A stretch of 57,722 nt of DNA from assembly GCA_964454335.1 (NCBI GenBank), contig CAYVVT010000019.1, positions 1-57,722 on the forward strand. Direction: 5' to 3'. This stretch comes from CAYVVT01 sp964454335. Its GTDB lineage: Bacteria; Fidelibacterota; UBA8477; JABMPR01. Under the pieces are notes generated by a model, which was not told the DNA's origin, did not search any database, and worked only from the letters and a program-made list of their open reading frames with translations. Positions 45,438 through 53,670 of this stretch are shown here, in pieces. The translations under genes were made by a program, and so were the position numbers. How positions within the stretch are numbered: position 1 is the stretch's first letter; each line of letters starts with the position of its first letter.

Positions 45438-45853
45438 AGCGATTGATAATTTTCATTCTCTTACTGCCAATGATCGCGACCGCCCAGGATCCGTTGCCGG
45501 ATGGGGACGGACTTTTTCCAGACAGCACCCTGCTCTTCCCGGCGGATACCATGCTGGCTTTGCGGGCTGTGGATCCACAGCTTGAGTGGAATCGTCAACG
45601 CCTGCTGGGTATGGGAATGCTGCTGGTGTTTGGTGGCCTGGCCTACACCTTCCACCAAGAAGCGGAAGTCAATTACACTGCCTACCTCCGTTCAGGTGAT
45701 TTCGAGGAAATGGATCGTCTTTTCCAGGAGAGCGAGCGATATGATCGACTTACCGGATGGTCCTATGTGGGTGTGGAACTGGGCTTCATTCTCACCGTGA
45801 TGAGTTTCGATACTCCCTGGCGAAGCACCAAGGAGGAGGTTCAGACCGAATGA
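45434..45853 (+). CDS. Small exported membrane protein, function unknown
   Basis: A 139-residue protein with a signal sequence (MKRLIIFILLLPMIATAQ) and two hydrophobic segments (about 55-75 and 108-125) flanking a polar stretch. It overlaps both neighbours by four bases (ATGA at each end), so it is translated as part of the envelope operon. No family is recognised. It could be an accessory of the barrel or propeller proteins. Confidence 0.75.
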   Translation: MKRLIIFILLLPMIATAQDPLPDGDGLFPDSTLLFPADTMLALRAVDPQLEWNRQRLLGMGMLLVFGGLAYTFHQEAEVNYTAYLRSGDFEEMDRLFQESERYDRLTGWSYVGVELGFILTVMSFDTPWRSTKEEVQTE

Positions 45854-47118
45854 GCTCACATCATGCATTGACCGTTCTCCTGGTCTTACTCCTGTTGTTC
45901 ATGATGGGGTGTTCCGATCGTGAGCGTTTGAATCCCTTTGATCCGCAGAATCCGAATACCGGCGGCGCACCTACTCATTTCTCAGCCCACTCGAACCGCG
46001 ATACCATCTTCTTGAGTTGGAAGGCCATGGATGTGGACGATCTGAGCCATTATTTACTGTACCGTTCGGAGAATGGCGCAGCATTTGAGGATTTCCGCAT
46101 CATTGATCCAGATGTGAATTCATACAGCGATGTTGAGATCGACTATGATGTCAATTATCGCTATGCCGTCCAGGCTCACACGGAATCTGAGCAAGGCATG
46201 CTTTCAGATACGCTGCAGGTAACCCCTGGCGCTTTCAACTTCTGGATCACGGATTACTATGACTTCAGCATCAAACGCATGAGTTACGACGGTTCTCATT
46301 TTCTGGGACATCTTGATATTCCTACCCCGATAGCCATTGAGGCCGGTCTTGGTAACCAGGCTTTCTATGTCGCCGACTACTGGAGTTCCGCCATCCATGA
46401 GGTGAACAGGCAGATGCAGATCGTTCGAACATTCGAACTGCCTGATCAACCAGTGGATATCAGTCTGGACCTGTCCACCAGTACACTGTATGTGCTGACC
46501 CTGGGGATGAACCAGATCCTGCAACTGCGTCTGGTAGATGGTGCCATCACATCAATCGATCTTGATATCAATATCTCCTTTCAGGGTAATCTTGCATTTG
46601 ATGTCCTGCGTCGGGACGTGTGGGTCATGGATGCCTTCCTTGATACTGTCGTCCAGGTGGATCTCAGTGACAATCAACCTGTCTTGCGTTATGTCGGCAG
46701 CCTGCCACTGGCAGAAAATATCTACGCAGACCCTATCACCGGGGGAGTTTGGTTGCCCAGTCATGATGGCGTTATCCGGCTAACTCCGAATGCTCAGGCA
46801 GATACCTTGCTGACGGGTTATTCCATCGCTGATCTCAGCCTGAACAGCTACACAGGTGATTGTTACTATGTGGGATATCGGCATTCAGATCTTGTCTGGG
46901 AGACAGGGCGTATCGAACGGGGCAGCCTGGAGGTGCACCAGATCCTGGGAGAGGAATATAATTATCTTAATCATATACAGGTCATACCCGGGCTTGATCC
47001 TCAGGGATTCCTGGTGATGCAGCTGGGAACCTGGAGGATCATGCGTTTTGACGGACAGGGTTCACTGATCGGTGAACGTGACGGATTTAACGGCCGTTTG
47101 GATATCGCCCTGGAGTAA
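45850..47118 (+). CDS. Lipoprotein with FN3-like and beta-propeller domains
   Basis: A 422-residue protein. ATG 45850 is chosen because it overlaps the previous stop (ATGA) and gives a lipoprotein signal (VLLLLFMMGCSD, lipobox Cys about 18); an upstream ATG at 45757 would bury it. An FN3-like domain (about 35-115) is followed by a six-or-seven-bladed propeller of the NHL/YncE kind (about 120-415). It is the fourth gene of the envelope operon. It probably works at the outer membrane, and the partner is unknown. Confidence 0.8.
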   Translation: MSSHHALTVLLVLLLLFMMGCSDRERLNPFDPQNPNTGGAPTHFSAHSNRDTIFLSWKAMDVDDLSHYLLYRSENGAAFEDFRIIDPDVNSYSDVEIDYDVNYRYAVQAHTESEQGMLSDTLQVTPGAFNFWITDYYDFSIKRMSYDGSHFLGHLDIPTPIAIEAGLGNQAFYVADYWSSAIHEVNRQMQIVRTFELPDQPVDISLDLSTSTLYVLTLGMNQILQLRLVDGAITSIDLDINISFQGNLAFDVLRRDVWVMDAFLDTVVQVDLSDNQPVLRYVGSLPLAENIYADPITGGVWLPSHDGVIRLTPNAQADTLLTGYSIADLSLNSYTGDCYYVGYRHSDLVWETGRIERGSLEVHQILGEEYNYLNHIQVIPGLDPQGFLVMQLGTWRIMRFDGQGSLIGERDGFNGRLDIALE

Positions 47119-47141
47119 GTAGATTTGATCCAGCAGGTAAT

Positions 47142-47759
47142 ATGAATTCCGTAATCATAGGCATAGCGGGCGGTACCGGTTCCGGTAAGACTACCATCGC
47201 CAAGAACATCATCAAGGAGTACGGCCCTGGTGAAGTCGTGTTGTTGGAGCTGGATTTCTATTATCGTGATCTGGGCCATCTCTCACTGGAAGAACGTAAG
47301 CAGGTGAATTTCGATCACCCCAACTCCATCGAGAGCGAATTACTGAATGAGCAGGTGAAAAAACTGTCCGGCGGGGAATCCATTGAGATGCCGTTATACA
47401 ATTTTGCCACCCATACACGCATGGAGGAAACCATGCAGGTGGAACCGCACCACGTGATCATCATTGAAGGCATTCTGGCACTTTATTTTGATGAGCTGCG
47501 CAAGCAGATGGACCTGAAATTGTTCGTCGATACGCCAGCTGATATCCGGTTCATACGTCGCCTGCGACGGGATGTGAAGGAAAGAGGCCGGTCGCTTGAT
47601 TCCGTAATTGAGCAGTATCGCTCGACCGTCAGACAGATGCATGAGCAATTCGTTGAACCAGGGAAATACGATGCTGATATCATCATACCCGAGGGGGGCA
47701 AGAATGTCGTGGCCATTGACCTGATCACCACCAAGATCAACGCTTTTCTGAATACATGA
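47142..47759 (+). CDS. udk: Uridine kinase
   Basis: A 205-residue uridine/cytidine kinase of typical length. The P-loop is GGTGSGKTT (about 9-17), a conserved lid region lies in FIRRLRRDVKERGRS, and YNF/H and DTPADIRFIRR motifs fit the family. It phosphorylates uridine in pyrimidine salvage. It begins 23 bases after the propeller lipoprotein and ends the envelope operon, with no functional link that I can see. A 68-base gap separates it from egtB. Confidence 0.93.
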   Translation: MNSVIIGIAGGTGSGKTTIAKNIIKEYGPGEVVLLELDFYYRDLGHLSLEERKQVNFDHPNSIESELLNEQVKKLSGGESIEMPLYNFATHTRMEETMQVEPHHVIIIEGILALYFDELRKQMDLKLFVDTPADIRFIRRLRRDVKERGRSLDSVIEQYRSTVRQMHEQFVEPGKYDADIIIPEGGKNVVAIDLITTKINAFLNT

Positions 47760-47827
47760 TGGCCCTGCTGCCAGGAGTTCATTCTCTGACCTCCGCCTGA
47801 GAAACAGGAAAAAGGAGAGATCCGGTT

Positions 47828-49117
47828 TTGAACCTCAACGATCACGCGCTTCCACAGATCAGCACCGAGCTGCTCCTTGCGGGGTACACTGAAGCTCGCA
47901 AGTTCACCGAGGATCTATGCGAACCTCTTGAAATAGAGGATTACATCATTCAATCCATGCCTGATGTCAGTCCCACACGCTGGCATCTGGCACACACCAG
48001 CTGGTTCTTTGAGACATTCATTCTCAAGCCAGAGCAGCCTGATTATCAAACACCTAATGAGCTGTTCAGTTACCTCTTCAATTCATATTACAATGCCATT
48101 GGTGACCAGTTCCCGCGACCGAAACGCGGCCTGCTGTCACGCCCTACGGTGAAAGAGGTCATTGCCTATCGACATCATGTTGACGCAGCGATGAAGACCT
48201 TTATCAGCGAAATGGAAGAAGACGTCAGGGATCGACTGGCAGCCCTTATCGTCCTGGGAATCAATCATGAACAGCAGCATCAGGAGCTGATGATCACTGA
48301 CATCAAGCACGTCTTCTCCCAGAATCCGCTGAATCCAGTGCTGGCAGTGAATGCAGCGGTTGCACCTGAGCCTGAGGACTGTGCACTGCAGTGGGTTGAA
48401 TTCGGCGAACAACTCGCCACCATCGGCTATCCCGGAACGGGATTCCATTTTGACAACGAAGGTCCGCCGCATCAGGTCCTGGTGCGCTCATTCGAAATGG
48501 CCTCCAGGCCAACCACCAATGCCGAGTACCTTAACTTTATCGAGGATGGCGGATACCAGCGACCGGAACTATGGCTTTCCGACGGCTGGGCCCAGGTATG
48601 TGAACATGAATGGGAAGCTCCACTATACTGGCGACGGGTGCAGGATGAATGGCGGGAATTCTCCACCCGGGGGCTGCAGGCGCTCAACCTACTCGAACCC
48701 GTAACACACATCAGCTATTACGAGGCAGATGCCTATGCCACCTGGGCTGATTCCAGGTTGCCCTCAGAGCAGGAATGGGAACTGGCGTCAGAAATGGTCG
48801 GCCTCCGCGGTCAATTCTCGGAGGATCAGCTTTTTCATCCGACACCCTGTTCAAATGGAGACCGTGGTCTGCATCAGATGATGGGTTCTGTCTGGGAGTG
48901 GACTGCCAGCTCATACAGTCCCTATCCCGGTTTCAGAGCACCAGCAGGAGCTGTGGGAGAGTACAACGGTAAATTCATGATCAATCAGAATGTTCTCCGA
49001 GGGGGATCATGTGCCACACCTGCGGGACATATCAGGAAAAGCTATCGAAATTTTTTCCATCCACATTGCCGCTGGCAGTTCAGTGGATTACGTCTCGCCC
49101 GGGATCTGGAAGAATAG
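47828..49117 (+). CDS. egtB: Ergothioneine biosynthesis sulfoxide synthase EgtB
   Basis: A 429-residue non-haem iron enzyme that joins a thiol (cysteine or gamma-glutamylcysteine) to hercynine. An N-terminal DinB-like domain carries the iron ligands: His56 in WHLAHTSWFFET, and His147 and His151 in NHEQQHQEL. The C-terminal FGE-like domain shows GGYQRPELWLSDGW, GSVWEWTASSY, RGGSCATPAGH and YRNFFHPHCRWQFSGLRLA. The start is TTG 47828 with AGGAGAG seven bases upstream. It opens a cluster with an unknown gene, an ABC transporter and egtD. No egtA or egtC is present, so it may use cysteine directly. Confidence 0.95.
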   Translation: MNLNDHALPQISTELLLAGYTEARKFTEDLCEPLEIEDYIIQSMPDVSPTRWHLAHTSWFFETFILKPEQPDYQTPNELFSYLFNSYYNAIGDQFPRPKRGLLSRPTVKEVIAYRHHVDAAMKTFISEMEEDVRDRLAALIVLGINHEQQHQELMITDIKHVFSQNPLNPVLAVNAAVAPEPEDCALQWVEFGEQLATIGYPGTGFHFDNEGPPHQVLVRSFEMASRPTTNAEYLNFIEDGGYQRPELWLSDGWAQVCEHEWEAPLYWRRVQDEWREFSTRGLQALNLLEPVTHISYYEADAYATWADSRLPSEQEWELASEMVGLRGQFSEDQLFHPTPCSNGDRGLHQMMGSVWEWTASSYSPYPGFRAPAGAVGEYNGKFMINQNVLRGGSCATPAGHIRKSYRNFFHPHCRWQFSGLRLARDLEE

Positions 49118-49221
49118 TCATCATCTGTAGCTGAGATCTGAGACTGTCAGATGCATGACAGACCCTGAGCACTCATCAGACTATCCTCCTGCACTTGAAA
49201 ATGAGGAAGGGATGGACTGAA

Positions 49222-50046
49222 ATGGCCATTCACAATGAACAATTGAATGAGAGTCTGGGCGATCTGCACCAAGCCGTGCAACTCATCGCCTCGACGGGTA
49301 TTTCCTATATTGATACCGCACCTGATGACAGCCATACGAACATGAGCTGGTCAAACCGCTTCAGGGGCTTTCTGGGGCATAGCTTCGGTCCACGGAAATC
49401 GTTGCAGGTCGGCATATGTATTCCGGCGCTTGAACTAATGATCCTCAAATCAGACGAACTGATCAACTCGAGACCACTTGTCGGTATCACACTGGAAGAA
49501 GCCGGGGGATGGTTGGCAGCTGAACTGGTAAAACACGGCCTGGATGCATCCCATTTCACGTTGAAAAGACATTATGAACTACCGGAGTATCCTGACCGGA
49601 CTGTGACCAGGTTCCCCAATCCCGACGAGGATGCATTGAATGCATATGCTGACCTTTACGACCTGGCACATCACAGTCTTTCGGAACTGATGCAGAATGA
49701 GATCAATGCCAGTGATCCTGTCTGTTGGCCGCATCATTTTGACCTCGCAACACTTGTTTCGCTTCCAGCAGAGGATGGTAGTGCTGAATCAAGATCCATC
49801 GGCCTGGGTTTCTCACCCGGAGATGGAAGTTATGCTCAACCCTATTTCTACGTAAGCCCCTGGCCTTATCCGGATCTGGAGAAGGTCAGCCTGCCTGACC
49901 TGGATGTCGGTCACTGGCACACAGAGCAGTGGACTGGTGCAGTACTGTCCTTCGAAGATTTCAAAGGACGAGAAAACGAAGTTGTCGCTGGCTTTCTGCA
50001 GAACGCATACCAGCATTCCAAAGCCCTGTTGATGTCCACGACGTGA
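49222..50046 (+). CDS. Conserved-looking protein of unknown function in the ergothioneine cluster
   Basis: A 274-residue soluble protein. No signal, membrane segment or known catalytic motif is recognised. Features that look conserved are CWPHHFDLATL (about 182-192) and SPGDGSYAQPYFYVSPWPYP (about 206-225), with TEQWTGAVL near the end. His-Glu and Trp-rich parts could bind a metal or cofactor. The ATG at 49222 is chosen because of GGAAGGG upstream; TTG 49195 and ATG 49201 are alternatives. It lies between egtB and the transporter, so it may serve in ergothioneine synthesis, for instance as the missing lyase, or in its handling. That is speculation. Confidence 0.75.
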   Translation: MAIHNEQLNESLGDLHQAVQLIASTGISYIDTAPDDSHTNMSWSNRFRGFLGHSFGPRKSLQVGICIPALELMILKSDELINSRPLVGITLEEAGGWLAAELVKHGLDASHFTLKRHYELPEYPDRTVTRFPNPDEDALNAYADLYDLAHHSLSELMQNEINASDPVCWPHHFDLATLVSLPAEDGSAESRSIGLGFSPGDGSYAQPYFYVSPWPYPDLEKVSLPDLDVGHWHTEQWTGAVLSFEDFKGRENEVVAGFLQNAYQHSKALLMSTT

Positions 50047-50067
50047 GTTGAGACGGATCCGGGAATC

Positions 50068-50820
50068 ATGATCACTCTCCAATCCATTTATAAAAGCTAT
50101 TCAGGTATTGCTGCTCTCAAATCTGTTGATCTGGAGATCCAACCTCAGCAGACTACAGTCCTCATTGGTCCCAGCGGTTGTGGGAAATCCACGTGTCTGC
50201 GTCTGATGGTAGGTCTGGCACCACCGGATAGTGGCACGGTGATGATCCTGGGCGAAGAGGTGAATTCTCAAACCATTGGCAGTCTCCGCTCGAAACTTGG
50301 ATACATGATCCAGGATGGTGGGCTTTTTCCACATCTGGATGCTGAACATAATATTACTATCATGGCCCGCTACCTCGACTGGAACCCTGAACGCATTCAG
50401 CAACGAGTTGGGTCACTGTTGGAGTTGACGCAATTTCCACGGGGAGCACTGCACCGCTATCCTATCCAGCTCTCAGGAGGACAGCGACAGAGGGTCAGCC
50501 TGATGCGGGCTCTCATGCTCGACCCTGAGATCCTGCTCATGGATGAACCTCTGGGTGCGCTGGATCCCTTGATCCGGGCTGAATTACAGTCCGATATGCG
50601 GAACATCTTCCAGGAATTAGGCAAGACGGTGGTCATGGTAACCCATGACATGGGTGAGGCCGCATTTCTGGGTGATCAGATCGTGCTCATGCGTGAAGGT
50701 GAGATTGTCCAGAAGGGCTCTCTTCAGGCTTTGACCCGACATCCCGAGAATGAATTCGTGCACCAGTTCATCAATGCCCAGCGTAGTCCCTGGCAGCATC
50801 TGGAGGACTCCCTGTCTTGA
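50068..50820 (+). CDS. egtV: ABC transporter ATP-binding protein (OpuCA/EgtV-like)
   Basis: A 250-residue ABC ATPase with Walker A GPSGCGKST (about 34-42), Q-loop MIQDGG, signature LSGGQRQRVS (about 134-143), Walker B ILLMDEP and H-switch MVTHDM. It resembles the glycine betaine/choline (QAT) importers, to which the ergothioneine importer EgtUV belongs. Its stop (TGA) overlaps the TTG start of the next gene by four bases, so the pair is coupled. The gene name is by context, since ATPases do not reveal cargo. Confidence 0.85.
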   Translation: MITLQSIYKSYSGIAALKSVDLEIQPQQTTVLIGPSGCGKSTCLRLMVGLAPPDSGTVMILGEEVNSQTIGSLRSKLGYMIQDGGLFPHLDAEHNITIMARYLDWNPERIQQRVGSLLELTQFPRGALHRYPIQLSGGQRQRVSLMRALMLDPEILLMDEPLGALDPLIRAELQSDMRNIFQELGKTVVMVTHDMGEAAFLGDQIVLMREGEIVQKGSLQALTRHPENEFVHQFINAQRSPWQHLEDSLS

Positions 50821-52088
50821 GAATCGTCATACTCACTGCCGTCATTCTAAATATCGCACTGCCCCTCTTGGCAGAAGACCGGCACGCTGTACAGATAGGT
50901 TCCAAGAAATTCACAGAATCAGTCATTCTGGGCGAAGTGATATCACATCTGCTGGAAGAGGAAGGTTACCAGACCGAACATCATCAGCAACTTGGAGGAA
51001 CACGCATTCTCTGGAACGCACTGCTGAAGGGAGAGATCGATGCGTATCCGGATTATAGCGGGACCTTGATCTATGAGATCCTGCGACAAGAGGATCCGAT
51101 GGATATGACCGGTCTTCGGGACACCATCGAGCAGATGGGGATCCGTATGACGGATCCCCTGGGTTTCAATAACACCTATGCCCTGGGGATGAGGTCAGAG
51201 CAAGCCCGGACAGGGGAGTACGAATGTATCAGTGATCTGCGTGAACATCCTGAACTGAGATTTGGATTCACCAATGAGTTCATGGATCGTGGAGACGGCT
51301 GGCCAAACCTGCAGAAGCACTACAGACTGCCCCAACGATCCGTACGTGGATTAGACCACGACCTGGCCTACCGGGGATTGGAAGCGGGCTCAATTGACGT
51401 TATCGATCTCTATTCTACCGACGCGGAGATCAGCTACTATGACATCCATATTCTGGAAGACGACCTGCACTATTTCCCTGAGTACCATGCTGTGTTCCTG
51501 TTCCGGGAATCCCTTCTGGATCAATACCCGGATCTTGAATCGATCCTGAACAGATTTGCTGGAGACATAAGTGAAGATCAGATGATCAGGATGAATGCCG
51601 GGGTCAAGCTTGAAGGTCGCTCGGAGAACAGTGTAGCTGCTGAATTCGTAGCTGCGCAGTTGGGTACGGAAATAGGAACAGTGGACAAAAGCGGCTGGGA
51701 TCGATTTCTTGTTCATACACGTGAGCACCTGACACTGGTCTCCATTTCACTACTTGCTGCTATCATCATTGCTATTCCCCTGGGCATGCTTGCTGTCCGG
51801 CACCCCGGTCCTGGGCAGATCATTCTTGGGGTGGTGGGGATCATCCAGACCATACCCTCTCTGGCTTTGCTGGTGTTCATGATCCCCCTGCTGGGGATTG
51901 GAGGACCCCCAGCCGTGGTAGCACTGTTCCTTTATAGTCTTTTGCCAATTGTGCGCAATACCTATGCTGGCTTGCATGATATCCCGGCGGAGATACATGA
52001 ATCAGCCATTGCGTTGGGGCTACCGGCAGGGGCTCGCCTGAGATTGGTTGAACTGCCGCTGGCATTACGTTCCATACTGGCGGTATAA
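50817..52088 (+). CDS. egtU: Fused substrate-binding and permease ABC protein (EgtU-like), cut short by a frameshift
   Basis: A 423-residue product from a TTG start coupled to the ATPase gene. A signal peptide is followed by a substrate-binding domain (about 24-285; IGSKKFTESVILGEV, LGGTRILWNALLKGEIDAYPDYSG, FGFTNEFMDRGDG) and then the permease domain (from about 303; IPLGMLAVRHPG, GIIQTIPSLALLVF, HESAIALGLPAGARL). The binding domain comes first. In EgtU of Streptococcus pneumoniae and Helicobacter pylori the permease is N-terminal. Reading stops at TAA 52086-52088 in the middle of the last conserved permease part; the missing end lies in the -1 frame at 52082-52324. The cargo is probably ergothioneine from context. 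Confidence 0.8.
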   Translation: MRIVILTAVILNIALPLLAEDRHAVQIGSKKFTESVILGEVISHLLEEEGYQTEHHQQLGGTRILWNALLKGEIDAYPDYSGTLIYEILRQEDPMDMTGLRDTIEQMGIRMTDPLGFNNTYALGMRSEQARTGEYECISDLREHPELRFGFTNEFMDRGDGWPNLQKHYRLPQRSVRGLDHDLAYRGLEAGSIDVIDLYSTDAEISYYDIHILEDDLHYFPEYHAVFLFRESLLDQYPDLESILNRFAGDISEDQMIRMNAGVKLEGRSENSVAAEFVAAQLGTEIGTVDKSGWDRFLVHTREHLTLVSISLLAAIIIAIPLGMLAVRHPGPGQIILGVVGIIQTIPSLALLVFMIPLLGIGGPPAVVALFLYSLLPIVRNTYAGLHDIPAEIHESAIALGLPAGARLRLVELPLALRSILAV

Positions 52089-52099
52089 AGACTTCAGCA

Positions 52100-52324
52100 G
52101 TGATCAATGTTGGTACAGCCACACTGGGAGCGCTTATTGGCGCTGGGGGTTACGGCCAGCCGATCCTCACAGGGATCCGGCTTGACGATGTAGGTCTGAT
52201 CCTGCAGGGAGCGGTGCCCGCTGCCTTACTGGCCCTGGCGGTGCAGGGGATATTCGATCTTGTCGAAAGGGTCACGGTCTCGAAGGGTCTCAGAATTAAA
52301 CCGGGTCTGTCGGCAAGGAATTGA
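52100..52324 (+). pseudogene. C-terminal permease fragment separated from the preceding gene by a frameshift
   Basis: This frame continues the permease: GIKTSAVINVGTATLGALIGAGG, then GILTGI-type residues, ending in the cytosolic tail at TGA 52322-52324. The continuous family sequence would be ILAGIKTSAVINVG, and one missing G around 52080-52083 accounts for the break. The ORF itself begins with GTG 52100. Either the gene is broken, the shift is an assembly error, or frameshifting restores it. No other start or ribosome site argues for a separate gene. Confidence 0.75.
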
Positions 52325-52338
52325 CGGAGACTCATCAG

Positions 52339-53334
52339 ATGAATGCTGTCGAGACAAGGTCGAGATTCAATTTGCTAAGATCTGAATTGGGGGATAGGCG
52401 ACTGCAATTTGCCGAGGATGTCCGCTCAGGTCTTCAGACAGTACCCAAGAAACTGCCCTCCGTCTATTTTTACGACGAACTTGGATCACAACTTTTTGAG
52501 AAGATCTGTGATCTCAAGGAATATTATCTCACCCGGGCGGAAACGGATATCCTGCTCAATCATGCGCGCACCATCGTATCACGGCTGGACCAGCGGGCTG
52601 AGCTCGTTGAATTGGGCAGCGGCAGTTCACGCAAGACCCGTTTGTTGCTGGAGGCCTTTATCCACGAGCATGGAAAAGCCCATTATTGTCCTATCGATGT
52701 CTCGGCGGAAATTCTGGAGACCAGTGCACAGCAATTGTTGGCGGTCTTCAACGAATTGCAGGTCACGGCTGTGGCCGACCGCTATGAATCTGGTCTGGAA
52801 CGGCTGGAGCTGGACCATACTCAGCCCAAAATGGTCATGTGGCTGGGCTCGAGTATTGGTAATTTTACGCGAGGGGAAGCCACTGAATTCCTACGGCACA
52901 TCCGCCTGTTGCTCACGGACGATGATTGCATGCTCATAGGGATCGACCTGCGGAAACCGTCCAGCATCCTGGTACCGGCCTACAACGACGACCAGAATAT
53001 CACCGCCGCCTTCAACCTCAATGTACTCACGCGGATCAATGATGAACTTGGAGGTGACTTCGACCTTGATCTGTTCAGGCATGAAGCACTCTATGATGAA
53101 GAGGAAGGACGTATTGAGATGTATCTCCAAAGCAGGGTGCAGCAGGAGGTTTTTGTGGAGGACCTTGGCATAAGTATCCCCTTCACTAAGGACGAAGCGG
53201 TCCTGACTGAGTATTCCTATAAGTATTCACCAGAAGAGATCACGTCTCTGGCCGTGAATTCCGGATTTGAATTGAGCGATCAGTGGTTCGATGAAGGTGT
53301 TCGTTTCAGCCTGAATCTCTTCGAACCCATATAA
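52339..53334 (+). CDS. egtD: L-histidine N-alpha-trimethyltransferase EgtD
   Basis: A 331-residue SAM-dependent enzyme that trimethylates histidine to hercynine, the substrate of EgtB. Landmarks are EYYLTRAETDIL (about residues 61-72), ELGSGSSRKTRLLLEAF (SAM loop), LGSSIGNF, and AYNDDQNITAAFNLNVLTRIN with the GGDFD that follows. ATG 52339 (GGAGA eight bases upstream) is preferred over TTG 52321, which overlaps the transporter stop. It follows the transporter fragment directly and precedes DUF427, so synthesis and putative uptake genes are in one operon. Confidence 0.95.
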   Translation: MNAVETRSRFNLLRSELGDRRLQFAEDVRSGLQTVPKKLPSVYFYDELGSQLFEKICDLKEYYLTRAETDILLNHARTIVSRLDQRAELVELGSGSSRKTRLLLEAFIHEHGKAHYCPIDVSAEILETSAQQLLAVFNELQVTAVADRYESGLERLELDHTQPKMVMWLGSSIGNFTRGEATEFLRHIRLLLTDDDCMLIGIDLRKPSSILVPAYNDDQNITAAFNLNVLTRINDELGGDFDLDLFRHEALYDEEEGRIEMYLQSRVQQEVFVEDLGISIPFTKDEAVLTEYSYKYSPEEITSLAVNSGFELSDQWFDEGVRFSLNLFEPI

Positions 53335-53374
53335 CCCGTTCCGGATCCACCGGATTGATATAAAGGAAGTAAGC

Positions 53375-53656
53375 ATGAAAGCGATGTGGAAGGATACCAT
53401 CCTCGCTGAAAGTGAGGACACCATATTTATCGAAGGCAATCATTACTTTCCGCCAGAAAGTATTCGTCAGGAATTTTTCAGGGAAAGTGATCACCACTCC
53501 ATCTGTCACTGGAAAGGAACTGCCAGCTACTATGACATCGCGGTGGAGGGAGATGTCAATTCAAATGCCGCATGGTATTATCCCGAAACCACGGATGCAG
53601 CTAAACCGATACGGGGGTATATAGGTTTCTGGCGGGGTGTTGTGGTGGAGCCCTGA
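53375..53656 (+). CDS. DUF427 family protein
   Basis: A 93-residue beta-rich protein of the DUF427 family, seen in FPPESIRQEFFRES, CHWKGTASYYDI and AAWYYPETTDAAKPIRGYIGFW. ATG 53375 has AAGGAAG upstream. Its function is unknown. It is 40 bases after egtD and probably ends the operon; a convergent response regulator lies one base past its stop. Whether it acts on ergothioneine is unknown. Confidence 0.9.
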   Translation: MKAMWKDTILAESEDTIFIEGNHYFPPESIRQEFFRESDHHSICHWKGTASYYDIAVEGDVNSNAAWYYPETTDAAKPIRGYIGFWRGVVVEP

Positions 53657-53670
53657 TCTAGTTCAGGGCT
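53649..53670. terminator. Symmetrical hairpin straddling two convergent stop codons
   Basis: A perfect 8-bp stem (AGCCCTGA at 53649-53656, TCAGGGCT at 53663-53670) with loop TCTAGT. The DUF427 stop is at the end of the left arm and the response-regulator stop on the minus strand is in the loop. There are no T-tracts, so its strength as a terminator is uncertain. Confidence 0.5.

Noticed and set aside
52086..52088. Recoding of the stop in the permease gene as selenocysteine or pyrrolysine
   Set aside because: The stop is TAA, and the downstream family sequence is in a different frame, so a frameshift explains it better.
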